Shown: positions 9,014-17,820, counted from the stretch's first letter. The stretch is 64,000 nt of DNA from Lutibacter profundi (GCF_001543325.1 NZ_CP013355.1:620001-684000), one strand, 5' to 3'. A program made the numbers and translations. Notes: generated by a model not told the origin, from the letters alone.

Positions 9014-9718
9014 ATGAAAAATACATTTACTACAATAGTATTAATAATTTCAACAGTTTATTTTGGATTTTCTCAAACGAAAAATTTTATAGACCAACCA
9101 TTTATAGAAACAAGATCAAAGGTTGACACATTAATAACTCCTGACAGAATCTATTTGTCAATTTTAATAACAGAGAAAGACACAAAAGGACGAATTTCAG
9201 TTGAAGAACTTGAAAATAATATGGCTGTAAAACTTAAAGATTTAGGTATAGATTTAGATAAGCAAATCTCATTATCTGACTTATCAAGTAATTTTAAAAA
9301 ATACTTTTTAAGACAAAAAGATGTTTTAAAAAGTAAAGCGTATTCGTTGATTGTTTATGACGCATTAACAGCTGGAAAAGTAATTATGGAATTAGAAAAA
9401 ATTAATATCTCTAATGTTTTTCTTGAAAAGACAGAATATTCGAAAATTGAAAAATTGAAACTTGAATTGAAATCTAAAGCAATTGAAAAAGCTAAAAGAA
9501 ATGCTATAGCAATGTTAAATCCATTAAATCAAATAGTGGGAAATGCTATTTTTATTTCAGATTTAGGATATATTTCAACTCAATTGTCTGGAAGAGTTGC
9601 TGGAATCCAAATTAGAGGAATGAGTAGTCTGAAAGAAAATAGATTTAAACCTATCGATATTGAATTTAAAAAAATTAAAGTTGAAAGTGAAGTTTTAATT
9701 AAATTTAAAATCGAATAA
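9014..9718 (+). CDS. SIMPL (DUF541)-like secreted protein
   Basis: A 234-residue protein with a signal peptide (IVLIISTVYFGFSQ, cleavage near residue 20). The body follows the SIMPL/DUF541 pattern: an N-terminal strand region (DTLITPDRIYLSILITEKD), helices, a Y-S-L-I-V segment, and a helix KLKLELKSKAIEKAKRNA that matches the conserved C-terminal SIMPL helix. SIMPL proteins are periplasmic and poorly understood, linked to signalling or oxidative stress. Odd: residues 190-200 read LSGRVAGIQIRG, which resembles the plug-domain phrase of SusC/TonB-dependent receptors. Sole gene of its cassette. Confidence 0.75.
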   Translation: MKNTFTTIVLIISTVYFGFSQTKNFIDQPFIETRSKVDTLITPDRIYLSILITEKDTKGRISVEELENNMAVKLKDLGIDLDKQISLSDLSSNFKKYFLRQKDVLKSKAYSLIVYDALTAGKVIMELEKINISNVFLEKTEYSKIEKLKLELKSKAIEKAKRNAIAMLNPLNQIVGNAIFISDLGYISTQLSGRVAGIQIRGMSSLKENRFKPIDIEFKKIKVESEVLIKFKIE

Positions 9719-9730
9719 GATAAATACATT

Positions 9731-9863
9731 GCACAACACCTCATAAAATTTATGCTTACATTTAAACTAAATAACTAACCGACAAACATTAAACTAACGA
9801 TTTGCTACAACCGAAAAATCTCCGATTTTCCAGTCGCACAAATCTTATAAAAACTCGTTGGCA
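9731..9863 (+). repeat. attC-like site 8
   Basis: Left core GCACAAC, whose 10-nt flank matches GTTGTGCAAT at 8988 exactly. Right core GTTGGCA. Class-1 arms, 133 bp. Confidence 0.85.
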
Positions 9864-9867
9864 ACAA

Positions 9868-9899
9868 TTTGGAAATGATTCATAATTGGTGTATATTTG
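9868..9899 (+). promoter_or_regulatory. Cassette-borne promoter TTTG-N20-TATATTTG
   Basis: TTTG at 9868-9871 and TATATTTG at 9892-9899 are spaced as -33 and -7 elements of Bacteroidota promoters. This gives the ParDE-like operon its own promoter inside the cassette. Confidence 0.65.
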
Positions 9900-9916
9900 C
9901 ATCAAATAAATGAATT

Positions 9917-10156
9917 ATGGCAAGACAAAGTATATCATTCACAAAGCCGAACGATGAATGGCTAAAATCTCAAGTGGGCAAAAAAGAATATTCCAGCAAG
10001 AGTGAACTTGTAAATGACTTAATTAGACAAGCCCGAAAGCAACAAGTTGAAATTAACTGGATTCGTGCTAAATTTGAGAAAGCGGAAATTAGCGGATTTA
10101 CAAGTGAAAGTAAAAATGAAATTTTAGCTCAATCAAAGTCTTTGCTTAATGAATAA
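9917..10156 (+). CDS. ParD/CopG-like ribbon-helix-helix antitoxin
   Basis: A 79-residue protein. MARQSISFTKPNDEWLKSQV is the RHH beta strand and first helix, and YSSKSELVNDLIRQARKQQ is the second helix, as in ParD antitoxins. The C-terminal 30 residues would wrap the toxin. Its stop overlaps the start of the toxin gene by eight bases, implying coupled translation. A promoter lies just upstream and is probably autorepressed, as is usual in the family. Confidence 0.88.
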   Translation: MARQSISFTKPNDEWLKSQVGKKEYSSKSELVNDLIRQARKQQVEINWIRAKFEKAEISGFTSESKNEILAQSKSLLNE

Positions 10157-10436
10157 ATACAGATTAAGCAATGAAGCGAAAAATGACTTGATACGGATTC
10201 ATCATTATGGTATTAAAAAATTTGGAATGACTCAAGCGGACAAATATTTTGAATCATTTTTTGAATATTTCGACATTATTTCCCAAAGACCTTTTTCATT
10301 CGAGTCGGTTGATTATATAAAAAAAGACTATAGACGCTGTGTTTGTGGAGTTGATAGTATTTACTTCAAAGTAAATGAGAATGTTGTTGAAATAATAGCA
10401 ATTGTAGGAAGACAAGATTTGTATGAAAAACTATAA
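10149..10436 (+). CDS. ParE/RelE family toxin
   Basis: A 95-residue basic protein with the ParE pattern: KYRLSNEAKNDLIRIHHYGI, FEYFDIISQRPFSFESV, YRRCVCGVDSIYFKVN and a final VEIIAIVGRQDLYEKL. It follows the RHH antitoxin, so this is a classical ParDE pair in which the toxin would inhibit gyrase. The cassette ends 24 bases after its stop codon. Distinct in sequence from the toxins at 331 and 57577. Confidence 0.88.
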   Translation: MNKYRLSNEAKNDLIRIHHYGIKKFGMTQADKYFESFFEYFDIISQRPFSFESVDYIKKDYRRCVCGVDSIYFKVNENVVEIIAIVGRQDLYEKL

Positions 10437-10453
10437 AAATTAATAAAAACTGT

Positions 10454-10584
10454 TGCCAACAATGGCTATAAGTAATTGCTTGTTCTCATCTACTTTTGAA
10501 AATCCTCGCGGATTTTCAGTTAGGTGTGTAGTTGCAAAGTTAAGAGCTAACCCACGCAACTACTCATAGCCGAGACCGTTGCCC
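10454..10584 (+). repeat. attC-like site 9
   Basis: Left core TGCCAAC (10-nt match to GTTGGCAACA), right core GTTGCCC. Arms GGCTATAAGTAATTGC and CAACTACTCATAGCC. The apical part has a perfect hairpin GAAAATCC-TCGC-GGATTTTC. 131 bp. Confidence 0.85.
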
Positions 10585-10601
10585 ACTATTACGAAGAAAC
10601 T

Positions 10602-11408
10602 ATGAAAAAACTAACAAACATTATCGGATTTATTCTACTTATTTCAGTTTTAGGTTGTAAAAACTATGAGCCAGATACAATGAATCTCGGAGCAATGAAA
10701 ATGGAAGATGATGAACAGACTATTATAAATAATATAGAAACAGAATCAGAAACCCAAATAGATAAAAAACTGATTAAAAACGGAGATGTTGAATTTGAAT
10801 CAGAAAATCTAACTGAAACTAGAGAAAATATTTTAAAGGCTATTGAAAAATTTAAAGGCTATTCATCGTCAGATAATGAATATAAAAATTCATACGAAAT
10901 AAGCAATACTATAAATATTAGAGTTCCTTCAGAAAATTTTGACAAGTTACTAAACGAAATTACATTTGGAGTTGACAGATTTGACCGAAAAGAAATTAAT
11001 GTAAAAGATGTTACGTCTAAATTCCTAGACATTGAGGCGCGCTTAAAAACTAAAAAAGAGCTTGAAAATAGATATTTAGAAATTTTAAAAAAAGCGAATA
11101 AAGTAAGTGAAATTCTTGAAGTTGAAAAGCAAATCGGAGAATTACGTTCTGAAATTGAATCTATTGAGGGAAGATTAAAATATCTTAATAATCAAGTTTT
11201 ATTTTCAACTTTGAATGTTAGAATTTATCAGACAATCTCTAAACAGACAGAATTTGGTAAAAAATTTAAAAATGGATTTAAGAATGGTTGGAATAACTTG
11301 ATTCTATTTTTTGTATTTTTAGTTAACATTTGGCCTTTTATTTTAATAATTTTTGGAGTTCTGATTTTAATTAGAGTTTGGAGAAAAAAGAAAAGAAAAG
11401 AAAAATAA
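10602..11408 (+). CDS. DUF4349 family lipoprotein
   Basis: A 268-residue lipoprotein: signal with lipobox ending ISVLGC (Cys about 19). The region LIKNGDVEFESENLTETREN through the coiled-coil stretch KANKVSEILEVEKQIGELRSEIESIEGRL matches DUF4349. A C-terminal transmembrane helix (FVFLVNIWPFILIIFGVLILI, about 235-258) ends in a basic tail RVWRKKKRKEK. DUF4349 proteins are envelope proteins of unknown function. The protein would be tethered at both ends. Its start lies 24 bases after the attC GTT and it is the only gene of the cassette. Confidence 0.82.
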   Translation: MKKLTNIIGFILLISVLGCKNYEPDTMNLGAMKMEDDEQTIINNIETESETQIDKKLIKNGDVEFESENLTETRENILKAIEKFKGYSSSDNEYKNSYEISNTINIRVPSENFDKLLNEITFGVDRFDRKEINVKDVTSKFLDIEARLKTKKELENRYLEILKKANKVSEILEVEKQIGELRSEIESIEGRLKYLNNQVLFSTLNVRIYQTISKQTEFGKKFKNGFKNGWNNLILFFVFLVNIWPFILIIFGVLILIRVWRKKKRKEK

Positions 11409-11412
11409 CAGT

Positions 11413-11546
11413 GGGCAACACCTCATAAAATTTATGCTTACATTTAAACTAAATAACGAACCGACAAACATTCAACTAACGATTTGCTACAACCGAAAAA
11501 TCTAACGATTTTTATGTCGCACAAATCTTATAAAAACTCGTTATCT
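11413..11546 (+). repeat. attC-like site 10
   Basis: Left core GGGCAAC (10-nt match to GTTGCCCACT), right core GTTATCT. The right core has nothing in common with GTTRRRY beyond GTT. Class-1 arms, 134 bp. Confidence 0.85.
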
Positions 11547-11602
11547 GCAATAAAAACGGAGACCGCTGAAAACCGAATAGAGTAAGCACAAAAAAATATA
11601 AT

Positions 11603-11905
11603 ATGGCAATATCAGACGTACAAGAAAAAGGAAGTTGGTTATATGTAATCGACAGTAATGGGAAAAAATCTGCAACAATTTCAAGTTCTCAAGGAGACTT
11701 AATGGGAATTGGTATGGACTTTATCGTTTTACTAAAAGGAAGTTGGTACTACACTTTTGACGAAAAAGGAAAGAAAATCGGAACACTTTCAAGTTCTTCA
11801 GGCGATTTTAAAAATGCAGCAGGAAATTCATTTAACTTAAAAAAAGGAAGTTGGATTTATACTTACGATAAAAAGTGTAAAAAGACAGGGACAAGGGCGG
11901 CTTAA
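11603..11905 (+). CDS. Small KGSW-repeat protein
   Basis: A 100-residue protein made of three tandem units of about 32 residues, each with KGSW-x-Y, then a D-x-x-GKK turn and T-x-SSS-x-GD: EKGSWLYVIDSNGKKSATIS, LKGSWYYTFDEKGKKIGTLS and KKGSWIYTYDKKCKKTGT. This suggests a small beta structure such as a partial propeller or a stack of hairpins. No signal peptide. It sits two bases upstream of 11908 in the same cassette, so the two are probably co-expressed. I do not know a function. Confidence 0.65.
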   Translation: MAISDVQEKGSWLYVIDSNGKKSATISSSQGDLMGIGMDFIVLLKGSWYYTFDEKGKKIGTLSSSSGDFKNAAGNSFNLKKGSWIYTYDKKCKKTGTRAA

Positions 11906-11907
11906 TT

Positions 11908-12594
11908 ATGAATACTCAACTTGACATAGAATTTAATAATGTAAAAAATCAAAAGTGGTTGCCATTTATTGGCGACCATTATTTGACAATTCCAGAGGAT
12001 AGAAAACTTTTGATAGTCGGAGAAAGCCACTATCACGATAACTCTCAACAATCTATTGAAAAACACAATTCACCTGATTTTACTAGGCAAGTAATTGAAG
12101 AACTTGCTATTAAAAGATGGTATTGGGGAACTAAAATATTTCCCAATTTTCATAGAGCAATGTTCGCCAATGATGAATTTAATACTGAAAAATTTTGGAA
12201 TTTAACTTCTTTCTATAATTTCGTTCAACGACCTATGGAAACAAACAAAGGCAGACCGAATTATGATGATTTTCATAATGGTTGGTTGACTTTTTTTGAG
12301 ACGATTAAGATTACAAAACCAAGTACTTGTTTATTTATTGGAACGGAAGCCTCTAACTCACTTCGAGACGCAATAAATGAAAGTGATTTTGAAGTAGTCG
12401 ATTTCACAAGAGACGATAAAATTAGTAGAACATATCCAAGAAGAGCGACTATAAAAAATTCAGATAACCAATTAATAGAATTGATATTTATTCAACATAC
12501 AAGTCAGTATTTTAGTTGGGGAAAATGGAATGATTATATTAAACAGAAATTAAGCCAACAATTGGAATGGTTTGAAGGAAAAATGAAAGAATAA
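11908..12594 (+). CDS. Uracil-DNA-glycosylase-superfamily-like protein
   Basis: A 228-residue cytosolic protein. RKLLIVGESHYHD near residue 30 and STCLFIGTEASNSL near 144 resemble the two conserved strand-loops of the uracil-DNA glycosylase fold (GE-x-x and a late G-x-x-A/S segment). SFYNFVQRPM may correspond to the central loop. Catalytic residues cannot be assigned with confidence. It is the second gene of a two-gene cassette with the KGSW-repeat protein. Treat the superfamily call as tentative. Confidence 0.5.
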   Translation: MNTQLDIEFNNVKNQKWLPFIGDHYLTIPEDRKLLIVGESHYHDNSQQSIEKHNSPDFTRQVIEELAIKRWYWGTKIFPNFHRAMFANDEFNTEKFWNLTSFYNFVQRPMETNKGRPNYDDFHNGWLTFFETIKITKPSTCLFIGTEASNSLRDAINESDFEVVDFTRDDKISRTYPRRATIKNSDNQLIELIFIQHTSQYFSWGKWNDYIKQKLSQQLEWFEGKMKE

Positions 12595-12597
12595 AGC

Positions 12598-12727
12598 AGA
12601 TAACACGGTGTATAGTTAATGGCGGTTTTGTGCTGAAAATCAAGTTTTTAGCCCTTAATAAAAATAGTGCTAAACTGAAAAGTAAATGCTTTAAAACCCG
12701 CCACTAACCATACACAAACCGTTAGCA
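12598..12727 (+). repeat. attC-like site 11
   Basis: Left core AGATAAC pairs with the unusual cassette start GTTATCT at 11540, a good test of end covariation. Right core GTTAGCA. Arms GTGTATAGTTAATGGCGG and CCGCCACTAACCATACAC. 130 bp. Confidence 0.87.
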
Positions 12728-13161
12728 TAAATGGCTCGACTGATTTTTTAGCCCGACAAATTACAGTAGAAAAAGTAATTTAAAATACTAAGATTTTGAG
12801 TATTAAAAATGAGTAAATAAGACAAATTAAACTAGTCCGATAAATTTTAAATGGAAAATGAGTAAATAAGACAATTTGAACAATTATGACAAATTTTAGA
12901 TTATCCTCTACTCTACCGAATTGAGAATTGAAACGTAAAAACTTATCGAATAGCGCAGATTTAAGAGCTGAAACGAAAAATAAGCTGAACCAATACAAGT
13001 AAAATGAAAAATTGTAACATAACCGATTAAAAACAATAGATTTCGCTAAATGAATGTAATAATTGAAATGCTAGATTTAAAAGTTGTTATGGATAATACT
13101 ACAACAGACAAAACTCAGATAATAGAAAAATTCAATTATTCCCATAACGTTTCGCCAAATA
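12728..13161 (+). other. Non-coding cassette, family A copy 2 (uninterrupted)
   Basis: This is the intact version of the cassette that IS1 interrupts. It begins GTTAGCATAAATGGCTCGAC at 12721. It has the paired AAATGAGTAAATAAGACAA repeats. No gene is supported on either strand. Confidence 0.7.
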
Positions 13162-13296
13162 TGCTAACAACTCATAAAATTTATGCTTACATTTAAACTA
13201 AATAACGAAATGACAAACATTTTAACAAACCGATTTGCTACAACCGAAAAATCTAACGATTTTTATGTCGCACAAATCTTATAAAAGCCGTTGTGC
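13162..13296 (+). repeat. attC-like site 12
   Basis: Left core TGCTAAC, right core GTTGTGC, class-1 arms, 135 bp. Confidence 0.85.
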
Positions 13297-13313
13297 TTAA
13301 TTTAAAGAATAAA

Positions 13314-14222
13314 ATGAAAAAAAAACAAGTTGAAGAATTAATATCAAAAGTTACTGACATTGAAAAACTAGCAGAGTTATTTTTTCAGAAAATCCAAGTT
13401 AAATATTCACCATCAGGCAGTAGTGGGGTTATTGTTTTAGGATTTTCGGATTATTCTTGGGTTGAGCCTAATGGAGAAATTCTAAAAATACAATTAGATT
13501 TAATTGATAAGTATGAAGACTGGTATTCACAAGCAAACCAAATAATTTCATCTTTTATACCAGACAGAAGACCAGACTTTGTTGATTTATATGAAAAGAA
13601 CAAAGACATTATTGAACTAAAAGAACAAATTTGGAGTCAAGATACTAGCAAGTTTAAGAATAATTTTTTAAGAAATATTGGCAAACAAAAAAGTATGCTT
13701 TCATCGACAATTTCGATAATTGGAGTCAATTCAGATGATAAACAGAATGAAACAAATATTTCGACACAATATAGTAATATGAATAATAGAGTTGATATGT
13801 CATTTTATATTGATTTAAAATCACAAATGACTATTTTATCTCAACAATATTCAAGAATAGAATCAGATATTAAAGATTTAGCCCAGAAAATTGAAGGCAT
13901 TGGCAGAATAACAATTAATAATCTTAATCAAAATACTGCAAAAACAGGAAATATTTCAATTTCAAACGAAAATATTATAAAATGGGTAAAGCCTGACTTA
14001 GATGAAGAGTTGAAACAACTCAAAAATGAGTTAAAAACAAAAAATATAGAAAAGTCTGATAAAAAAATAATTGATGATATAATTGATACTATTTTAAAAG
14101 AAAAACATCCAAAAATTGATTGGCTAAAAGATAAAGTTTCGAAACTAATGTATTGGGGAACAAAAGCCGGCATAGTTTTACATAAATTAAAAGAATTTGC
14201 TGATGCACTTGGAATAAGTTAA
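13314..14222 (+). CDS. Uncharacterised soluble protein
   Basis: A 302-residue protein counted from the ATG at 13314; an in-frame GTG at 13293 lies inside the attC core and is not preferred. No signal or membrane segment. The first third contains VIVLGFSDYSWVEPNGEIL and a mixed alpha/beta pattern. Residues 165-195 are helical (SQMTILSQQYSRIESDIKDL). The C-terminal third is strongly helical and charged (DEELKQLKNELKTKN), possibly a coiled coil or helical bundle. Sole gene in the cassette. I do not recognise the family; the architecture would suit a defence or regulatory protein, without further evidence. Confidence 0.6.
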   Translation: MKKKQVEELISKVTDIEKLAELFFQKIQVKYSPSGSSGVIVLGFSDYSWVEPNGEILKIQLDLIDKYEDWYSQANQIISSFIPDRRPDFVDLYEKNKDIIELKEQIWSQDTSKFKNNFLRNIGKQKSMLSSTISIIGVNSDDKQNETNISTQYSNMNNRVDMSFYIDLKSQMTILSQQYSRIESDIKDLAQKIEGIGRITINNLNQNTAKTGNISISNENIIKWVKPDLDEELKQLKNELKTKNIEKSDKKIIDDIIDTILKEKHPKIDWLKDKVSKLMYWGTKAGIVLHKLKEFADALGIS

Positions 14223-14229
14223 CAACTAA

Positions 14230-14360
14230 GCACAACAAAAAATATAGTGCATTTGGCGGATAGTACTAAAAATGAAGATGATAGCAATTAATAAAATTAG
14301 TAGTAGTTTGGAAATGAAGTGTTTCAAAATGCCAAACGTACCATATTCAAATCGTTGCAC
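14230..14360 (+). repeat. attC-like site 13
   Basis: Left core GCACAAC (10-nt match to GTTGTGCTTA), right core GTTGCAC. Same arm class as site 2 (ATATAGTGCATTTGGC). 131 bp. Confidence 0.85.
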
Positions 14361-14368
14361 TTAATTAA

Positions 14369-15680
14369 GGTATGATAAAGGGACATCGTTTACAAAGTTA
14401 AAGAGACATAGTTTACACTTTTTAGGTTGTAATTTGAGAAATAAAATCAAATTATTATGCCTTGGAAAGAAACAACAACTATGGAACAAAAAATTGAATT
14501 TATTTGTGAATGGAGAACTGGAAAATATACCATCACAGAATTATGTAAAAACTTTGAAATCTCAAGACCCACCGCCTATAAGTTAATAAATAGGTTTGAA
14601 AAACAAGGTTTTGAAGGCTTAAAAGAGCAATCAAGAACTCCAAAGGAACATCCAAATGCGACAAAGGAAAATATTGTTGATGGGATACTTAAATTAAAGA
14701 AAAAACACCCACGCTGGGGAGCTAAAAAAATCAATAAACTATTGTTTAACGATTTTACAGAAAATGAGATCCCCTCGGTGGTTACTGTTCACAACATACT
14801 CAAAAGACACGGTTTAGTATGCCCTCAAAAAAGGTTAAGAAGAGTCAAACCTGTATATCCTATTTTTGATCCAAAAGTGTGTAATGAAGTATGGAGTGCA
14901 GATTACAAAGGAAAGTTTTTAATGGGTAATAAAGTGTATTGTCACCCACTGACCATTGCTGATTCTAAAAGTAGATTTTTATTCACAGCTAAAGGACATT
15001 ATAAAGAAACTTTAAAGTACGCAAAGGCTGAATTTACAAAGGTTTTTAGGAAATATGGAATCCCTAAACAACTCCACACAGACAACGGAAGTCCCTTTGG
15101 GTCTGTTCGTGCTATTCAACGATTTACACAACTCTCCTATTGGTTTATTGAACTTGGAATTATACCCGTTTTTTCTGACCCAGCACACCCAGAACAAAAC
15201 GGAAGACACGAACGTATGCATCGCGATTTAAAAGCGGCTTGTGCCAAACCTTCAGCCTATGACTTAAAAGCACAACAAAGACGTTTAAATCACTTTGTAA
15301 AAGAATATAATCACATAAGACCTCACGAAGCCTTAGGGATGGAAACACCTGCTTCAATGCATAACTTTTCCACCAGACCTTTTCCTGAAAAAATACCTAA
15401 CTTTGACTATAATTCAAATCTCAAAATTTTAAAAGTAACTCAAAATGGAGCAATCAGATGGAAGTCGTATTATTGGGTATATTTAACAGCAGCTTTAAAA
15501 GGAAAATACGTAGGTATTGAAGATTTAGGTAATGGAATTTGGAAAGTCTTTTATAGAGACGTATTTTTAGGTTTCTTTAATGAAACACAATTAAGAAATA
15601 AAGAAAAGTCAATAAGGTTAGAAACTAATTTAGTGTAAAGTCTAATCTTTAACTTGTGTAAACTATGTATCTTAACGAAC
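14369..15680 (+). mobile_element. IS481-family element, copy IS2
   Basis: 1312 bp, flanked by 5-bp duplication ATTAA (14364-14368, 15681-15685) beginning at nucleotide 11 from the attC G. It separates the attC from the ATG of the cassette gene, which now starts directly after the duplication. Confidence 0.95.
14457..15638 (+). CDS. IS481-family transposase (IS2)
   Basis: Identical in protein sequence to the IS1 copy (393 residues, Ile 236). At DNA level it carries a silent C-to-T change near 14962 (GATTCTAAAAG) not seen in the other copies. Intact and probably functional. Confidence 0.95.
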   Translation: MPWKETTTMEQKIEFICEWRTGKYTITELCKNFEISRPTAYKLINRFEKQGFEGLKEQSRTPKEHPNATKENIVDGILKLKKKHPRWGAKKINKLLFNDFTENEIPSVVTVHNILKRHGLVCPQKRLRRVKPVYPIFDPKVCNEVWSADYKGKFLMGNKVYCHPLTIADSKSRFLFTAKGHYKETLKYAKAEFTKVFRKYGIPKQLHTDNGSPFGSVRAIQRFTQLSYWFIELGIIPVFSDPAHPEQNGRHERMHRDLKAACAKPSAYDLKAQQRRLNHFVKEYNHIRPHEALGMETPASMHNFSTRPFPEKIPNFDYNSNLKILKVTQNGAIRWKSYYWVYLTAALKGKYVGIEDLGNGIWKVFYRDVFLGFFNETQLRNKEKSIRLETNLV

Positions 15681-15685
15681 ATTAA

Positions 15686-16195
15686 ATGAAAATGAAAAAG
15701 TTATTAATATTTCTAACTCTTGGAATTGGAATACAAAGTTATTCTCAAATTATATCAGGAAGATTATTTATTATCAATTCTTCAAATGAAAGGGAAATTA
15801 ATAAGACTAATTTCGAAAATACCGTTATTTATATTGAAAATAAAGTGTCTGAAAAAGAATCGGAATCATTTGAAATTATTCAAGTCAATAGCAATGGAAC
15901 ATTTAGCTTTGATACTTCTAAACTAAGACGTGAAAATTTAAACCTAATTTTTATTGATAAATCATGTTTTGCTACAGTTCTAAAAAATATTCCAAAATCG
16001 AAAGTTAACGACTTTTTGAAAGTTGTTCCCATAGCCAATGAGTTCGTCGATAAAGAATTTCTATACGCAACTATCTATGAAAATGTAATTGAATACAAAC
16101 GAAAAAAATACAAACGAATAAAAAAGAAAAATGAACCGTTATTAAATTTAATCAATACGGAATTTTATTATGAATATGAATATCGAATCAACTAA
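15686..16195 (+). CDS. Secreted protein of unknown function
   Basis: A 169-residue protein with a signal peptide (KKLLIFLTLGIGIQSYSQ, cleavage near residue 21). The mature part starts IISGRLFIINSSNEREI, reminiscent of the first strands of carboxypeptidase-regulatory-like beta domains of Bacteroidota, then a basic C-terminus (YKRKKYKRIKKKNEP). The ATG is the first base after the IS2 target duplication; before IS2 insertion it lay 15 bases from the attC GTT. Expression today may depend on IS2. Function unknown. Confidence 0.6.
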   Translation: MKMKKLLIFLTLGIGIQSYSQIISGRLFIINSSNEREINKTNFENTVIYIENKVSEKESESFEIIQVNSNGTFSFDTSKLRRENLNLIFIDKSCFATVLKNIPKSKVNDFLKVVPIANEFVDKEFLYATIYENVIEYKRKKYKRIKKKNEPLLNLINTEFYYEYEYRIN

Positions 16196-16329
16196 GTGCA
16201 ACACTGGGTATAATTCATTGCTACCGATGAACATTTTACGACAAAAATTAACTATATTTAAAATCGATTTCTCTACCGACAAATCCTGCGGATTTATCGC
16301 AACGAAATCATAACCCAAACCCGTTGCCA
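16196..16329 (+). repeat. attC-like site 14
   Basis: Left core GTGCAAC (10-nt match to GTTGCACTTA at 14354, so IS2 is a simple insertion). Right core GTTGCCA. The right arm has two extra bases relative to the left, candidate extrahelical bases. Apical hairpin AAATCCTGCGGATTT. 134 bp. Confidence 0.83.
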
Positions 16330-16716
16330 AATATGGCGGATTATGCTCGGATTTTATAAAAGTTCTTTAAAATAAAAATTTAGAAAGCCGACAAATTTCA
16401 GATTATTTTTCTAAAGTAATGATTAGAGAAATGAAACGGTCTGATTGATTTTCAGAACGCACAGATTTGAGAAATGAAACGCAAAACTGTTGAATTGCAC
16501 AGATTTTAGAAATGAATAGCACAAAATGAGAAATGACACAAACAGAGAAATGAATCCGATTTTATGTTCATTGCGGAGAAAACTATGATTGAAAAATGGT
16601 AACTAAACCGATAAAATTGTTGGACTTCACTCCTATTTCGCACAAACGGAGAAAAAAATTGACAAAAAAGTATAGAATATAAATAGAAACATATTGATAT
16701 GATTAAAAACCACATT
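16330..16716 (+). other. Non-coding cassette, family B copy 2
   Basis: Body close to that at 3097, with the ends changed to GTTGCCA and AGGCAAC. The base change at one end is compensated at the other. No supported gene. Confidence 0.7.
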
Positions 16717-16849
16717 AGGCAACAAATCATAAAATTTATGCTTAAATTTGGATTTAGTACGAAATGACAAACATTTTAACAAACCGATTTGCTACAACCG
16801 AAAAATCTCCGATTTCTCAGTCGCACAAATCTTATAAAAGCCGTTGTAA
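16717..16849 (+). repeat. attC-like site 15
   Basis: Left core AGGCAAC, right core GTTGTAA, class-1 arms, 133 bp. An open frame runs from inside this site into the next gene, which I regard as fortuitous. Confidence 0.85.
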
Positions 16850-16866
16850 GCTATATAAAAAAAGAA

Positions 16867-17508
16867 ATGAAACGATTGATTATACTATTTATTGGAATTC
16901 AATTGACTTCTTGTGGAATGAGTAAAATCTCGACTTCTAAAAGAGTTGATTTGATAAATATTGAATCAAATATTGAGATTGAAAATTTTTTAGAATATTC
17001 AGCAAATGAGATTTATGAAATTGAGGATTTATCAAACTACAAAAAGACAAACCCTATAAAAACTCAACATTGTTCGAGTATTCAAACATTTAAGAAAAAT
17101 GGTATTGATTTTGTATTGGTGCCTAAAATAGCATTTCGTGAAGATATAAAACGAGAAAAAAGTAATAGTCTCATAATTTTAGAATATAGAGGTTTTCTTA
17201 ATTTTTCAAACGGAGGTGATGATGTTTTAGATTATTACTTGAATAATTCAAATAATCAAATAAATATCTCGAATACTTTTGACAAAACAGAAACAATATT
17301 TACAATTGACAAATTTGGAAAAATTGAAATAGTCGATAAAAAAGTTAAAAAGATAAATGATAGTACTTTTGAGAAAATACATATTCTTGACAATATTAAA
17401 GTTGGAGAAAATGGAGATTCGATAAAGTTCATTGAAACATTTAAGATAAATTTAAAAAAAAATATAAAGGTAAAAAGAACTGTAAAGGAAAAATGGATTT
17501 GTGACTAA
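16867..17508 (+). CDS. Lipoprotein of unknown function
   Basis: A 213-residue lipoprotein from the ATG at 16867: MKRLIILFIGIQLTSCG has a lipobox LTSC with Cys 16. The frame is open upstream into the attC, but the signal peptide fixes this start. The mature protein has alternating strands (FVLVPKIAFREDI, NSLIILEYRGFLNF, ETIFTIDKFGKIEIVDKKV). Sole cassette gene, 24 bases after the attC GTT. No family recognised. Confidence 0.7.
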   Translation: MKRLIILFIGIQLTSCGMSKISTSKRVDLINIESNIEIENFLEYSANEIYEIEDLSNYKKTNPIKTQHCSSIQTFKKNGIDFVLVPKIAFREDIKREKSNSLIILEYRGFLNFSNGGDDVLDYYLNNSNNQINISNTFDKTETIFTIDKFGKIEIVDKKVKKINDSTFEKIHILDNIKVGENGDSIKFIETFKINLKKNIKVKRTVKEKWICD

Positions 17509-17514
17509 TACAGC

Positions 17515-17647
17515 TTACAACAACACCTAAAAATTATTACGGTTTTTAGGCTTAATTCAAGGGTAAGTGCCTATTTATAAAATAATTGAATGGCGGAAAA
17601 ATGGTTTTGTGTTTAATCCGTAACAATTCTTAGCCAAAACGTTGTGG
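17515..17647 (+). repeat. attC-like site 16
   Basis: Left core TTACAAC (10-nt match to GTTGTAAGCT), right core GTTGTGG. Arms CTAAAAATTATTACGG and CCGTAACAATTCTTAG. 133 bp. Confidence 0.85.
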
Positions 17648-17725
17648 TTTATATTTAATCCGAACTCCAACTGAAAAAAATGTAATAAAAATAGAGTGAA
17701 ATTTCAAGCTTGATAATAATGAGGT

Positions 17726-17756
17726 TTTACCTTTTCAATTTTACGGTTTTCCCGTA
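17726..17756 (+). promoter_or_regulatory. Paired direct repeat upstream of toxin gene (1 of 3)
   Basis: TTTACCTTT at 17726 and TTTCCCGTA at 17748 are 22 bp apart and bracket TTTTACGG. The same arrangement precedes the toxin genes at 30127 and 53262. The two-turn spacing suggests a site for a dimeric activator or repressor, as seen with LytTR-type regulators; the regulator is unknown. Confidence 0.5.
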
Positions 17757-17820
17757 ACAAATGGTGAAATATAATTTGTAAACTTGAAAACATAAATATT
17801 AATCATTAAATTTAAACACT

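Noticed and set aside
13293..13313. GTG start for the gene at 13314
   Set aside because: The GTG is part of the attC right core GTTGTGC and would change with every rearrangement; the ATG 21 bases later is normal.
16789..16866. N-terminal extension starting inside the attC before several genes (also at 26410, 33336 and 45996)
   Set aside because: The extension is the translated attC sequence, the same in front of unrelated genes, and would spoil clear signal peptides at 16867 and 26479. The internal ATG starts are preferred.
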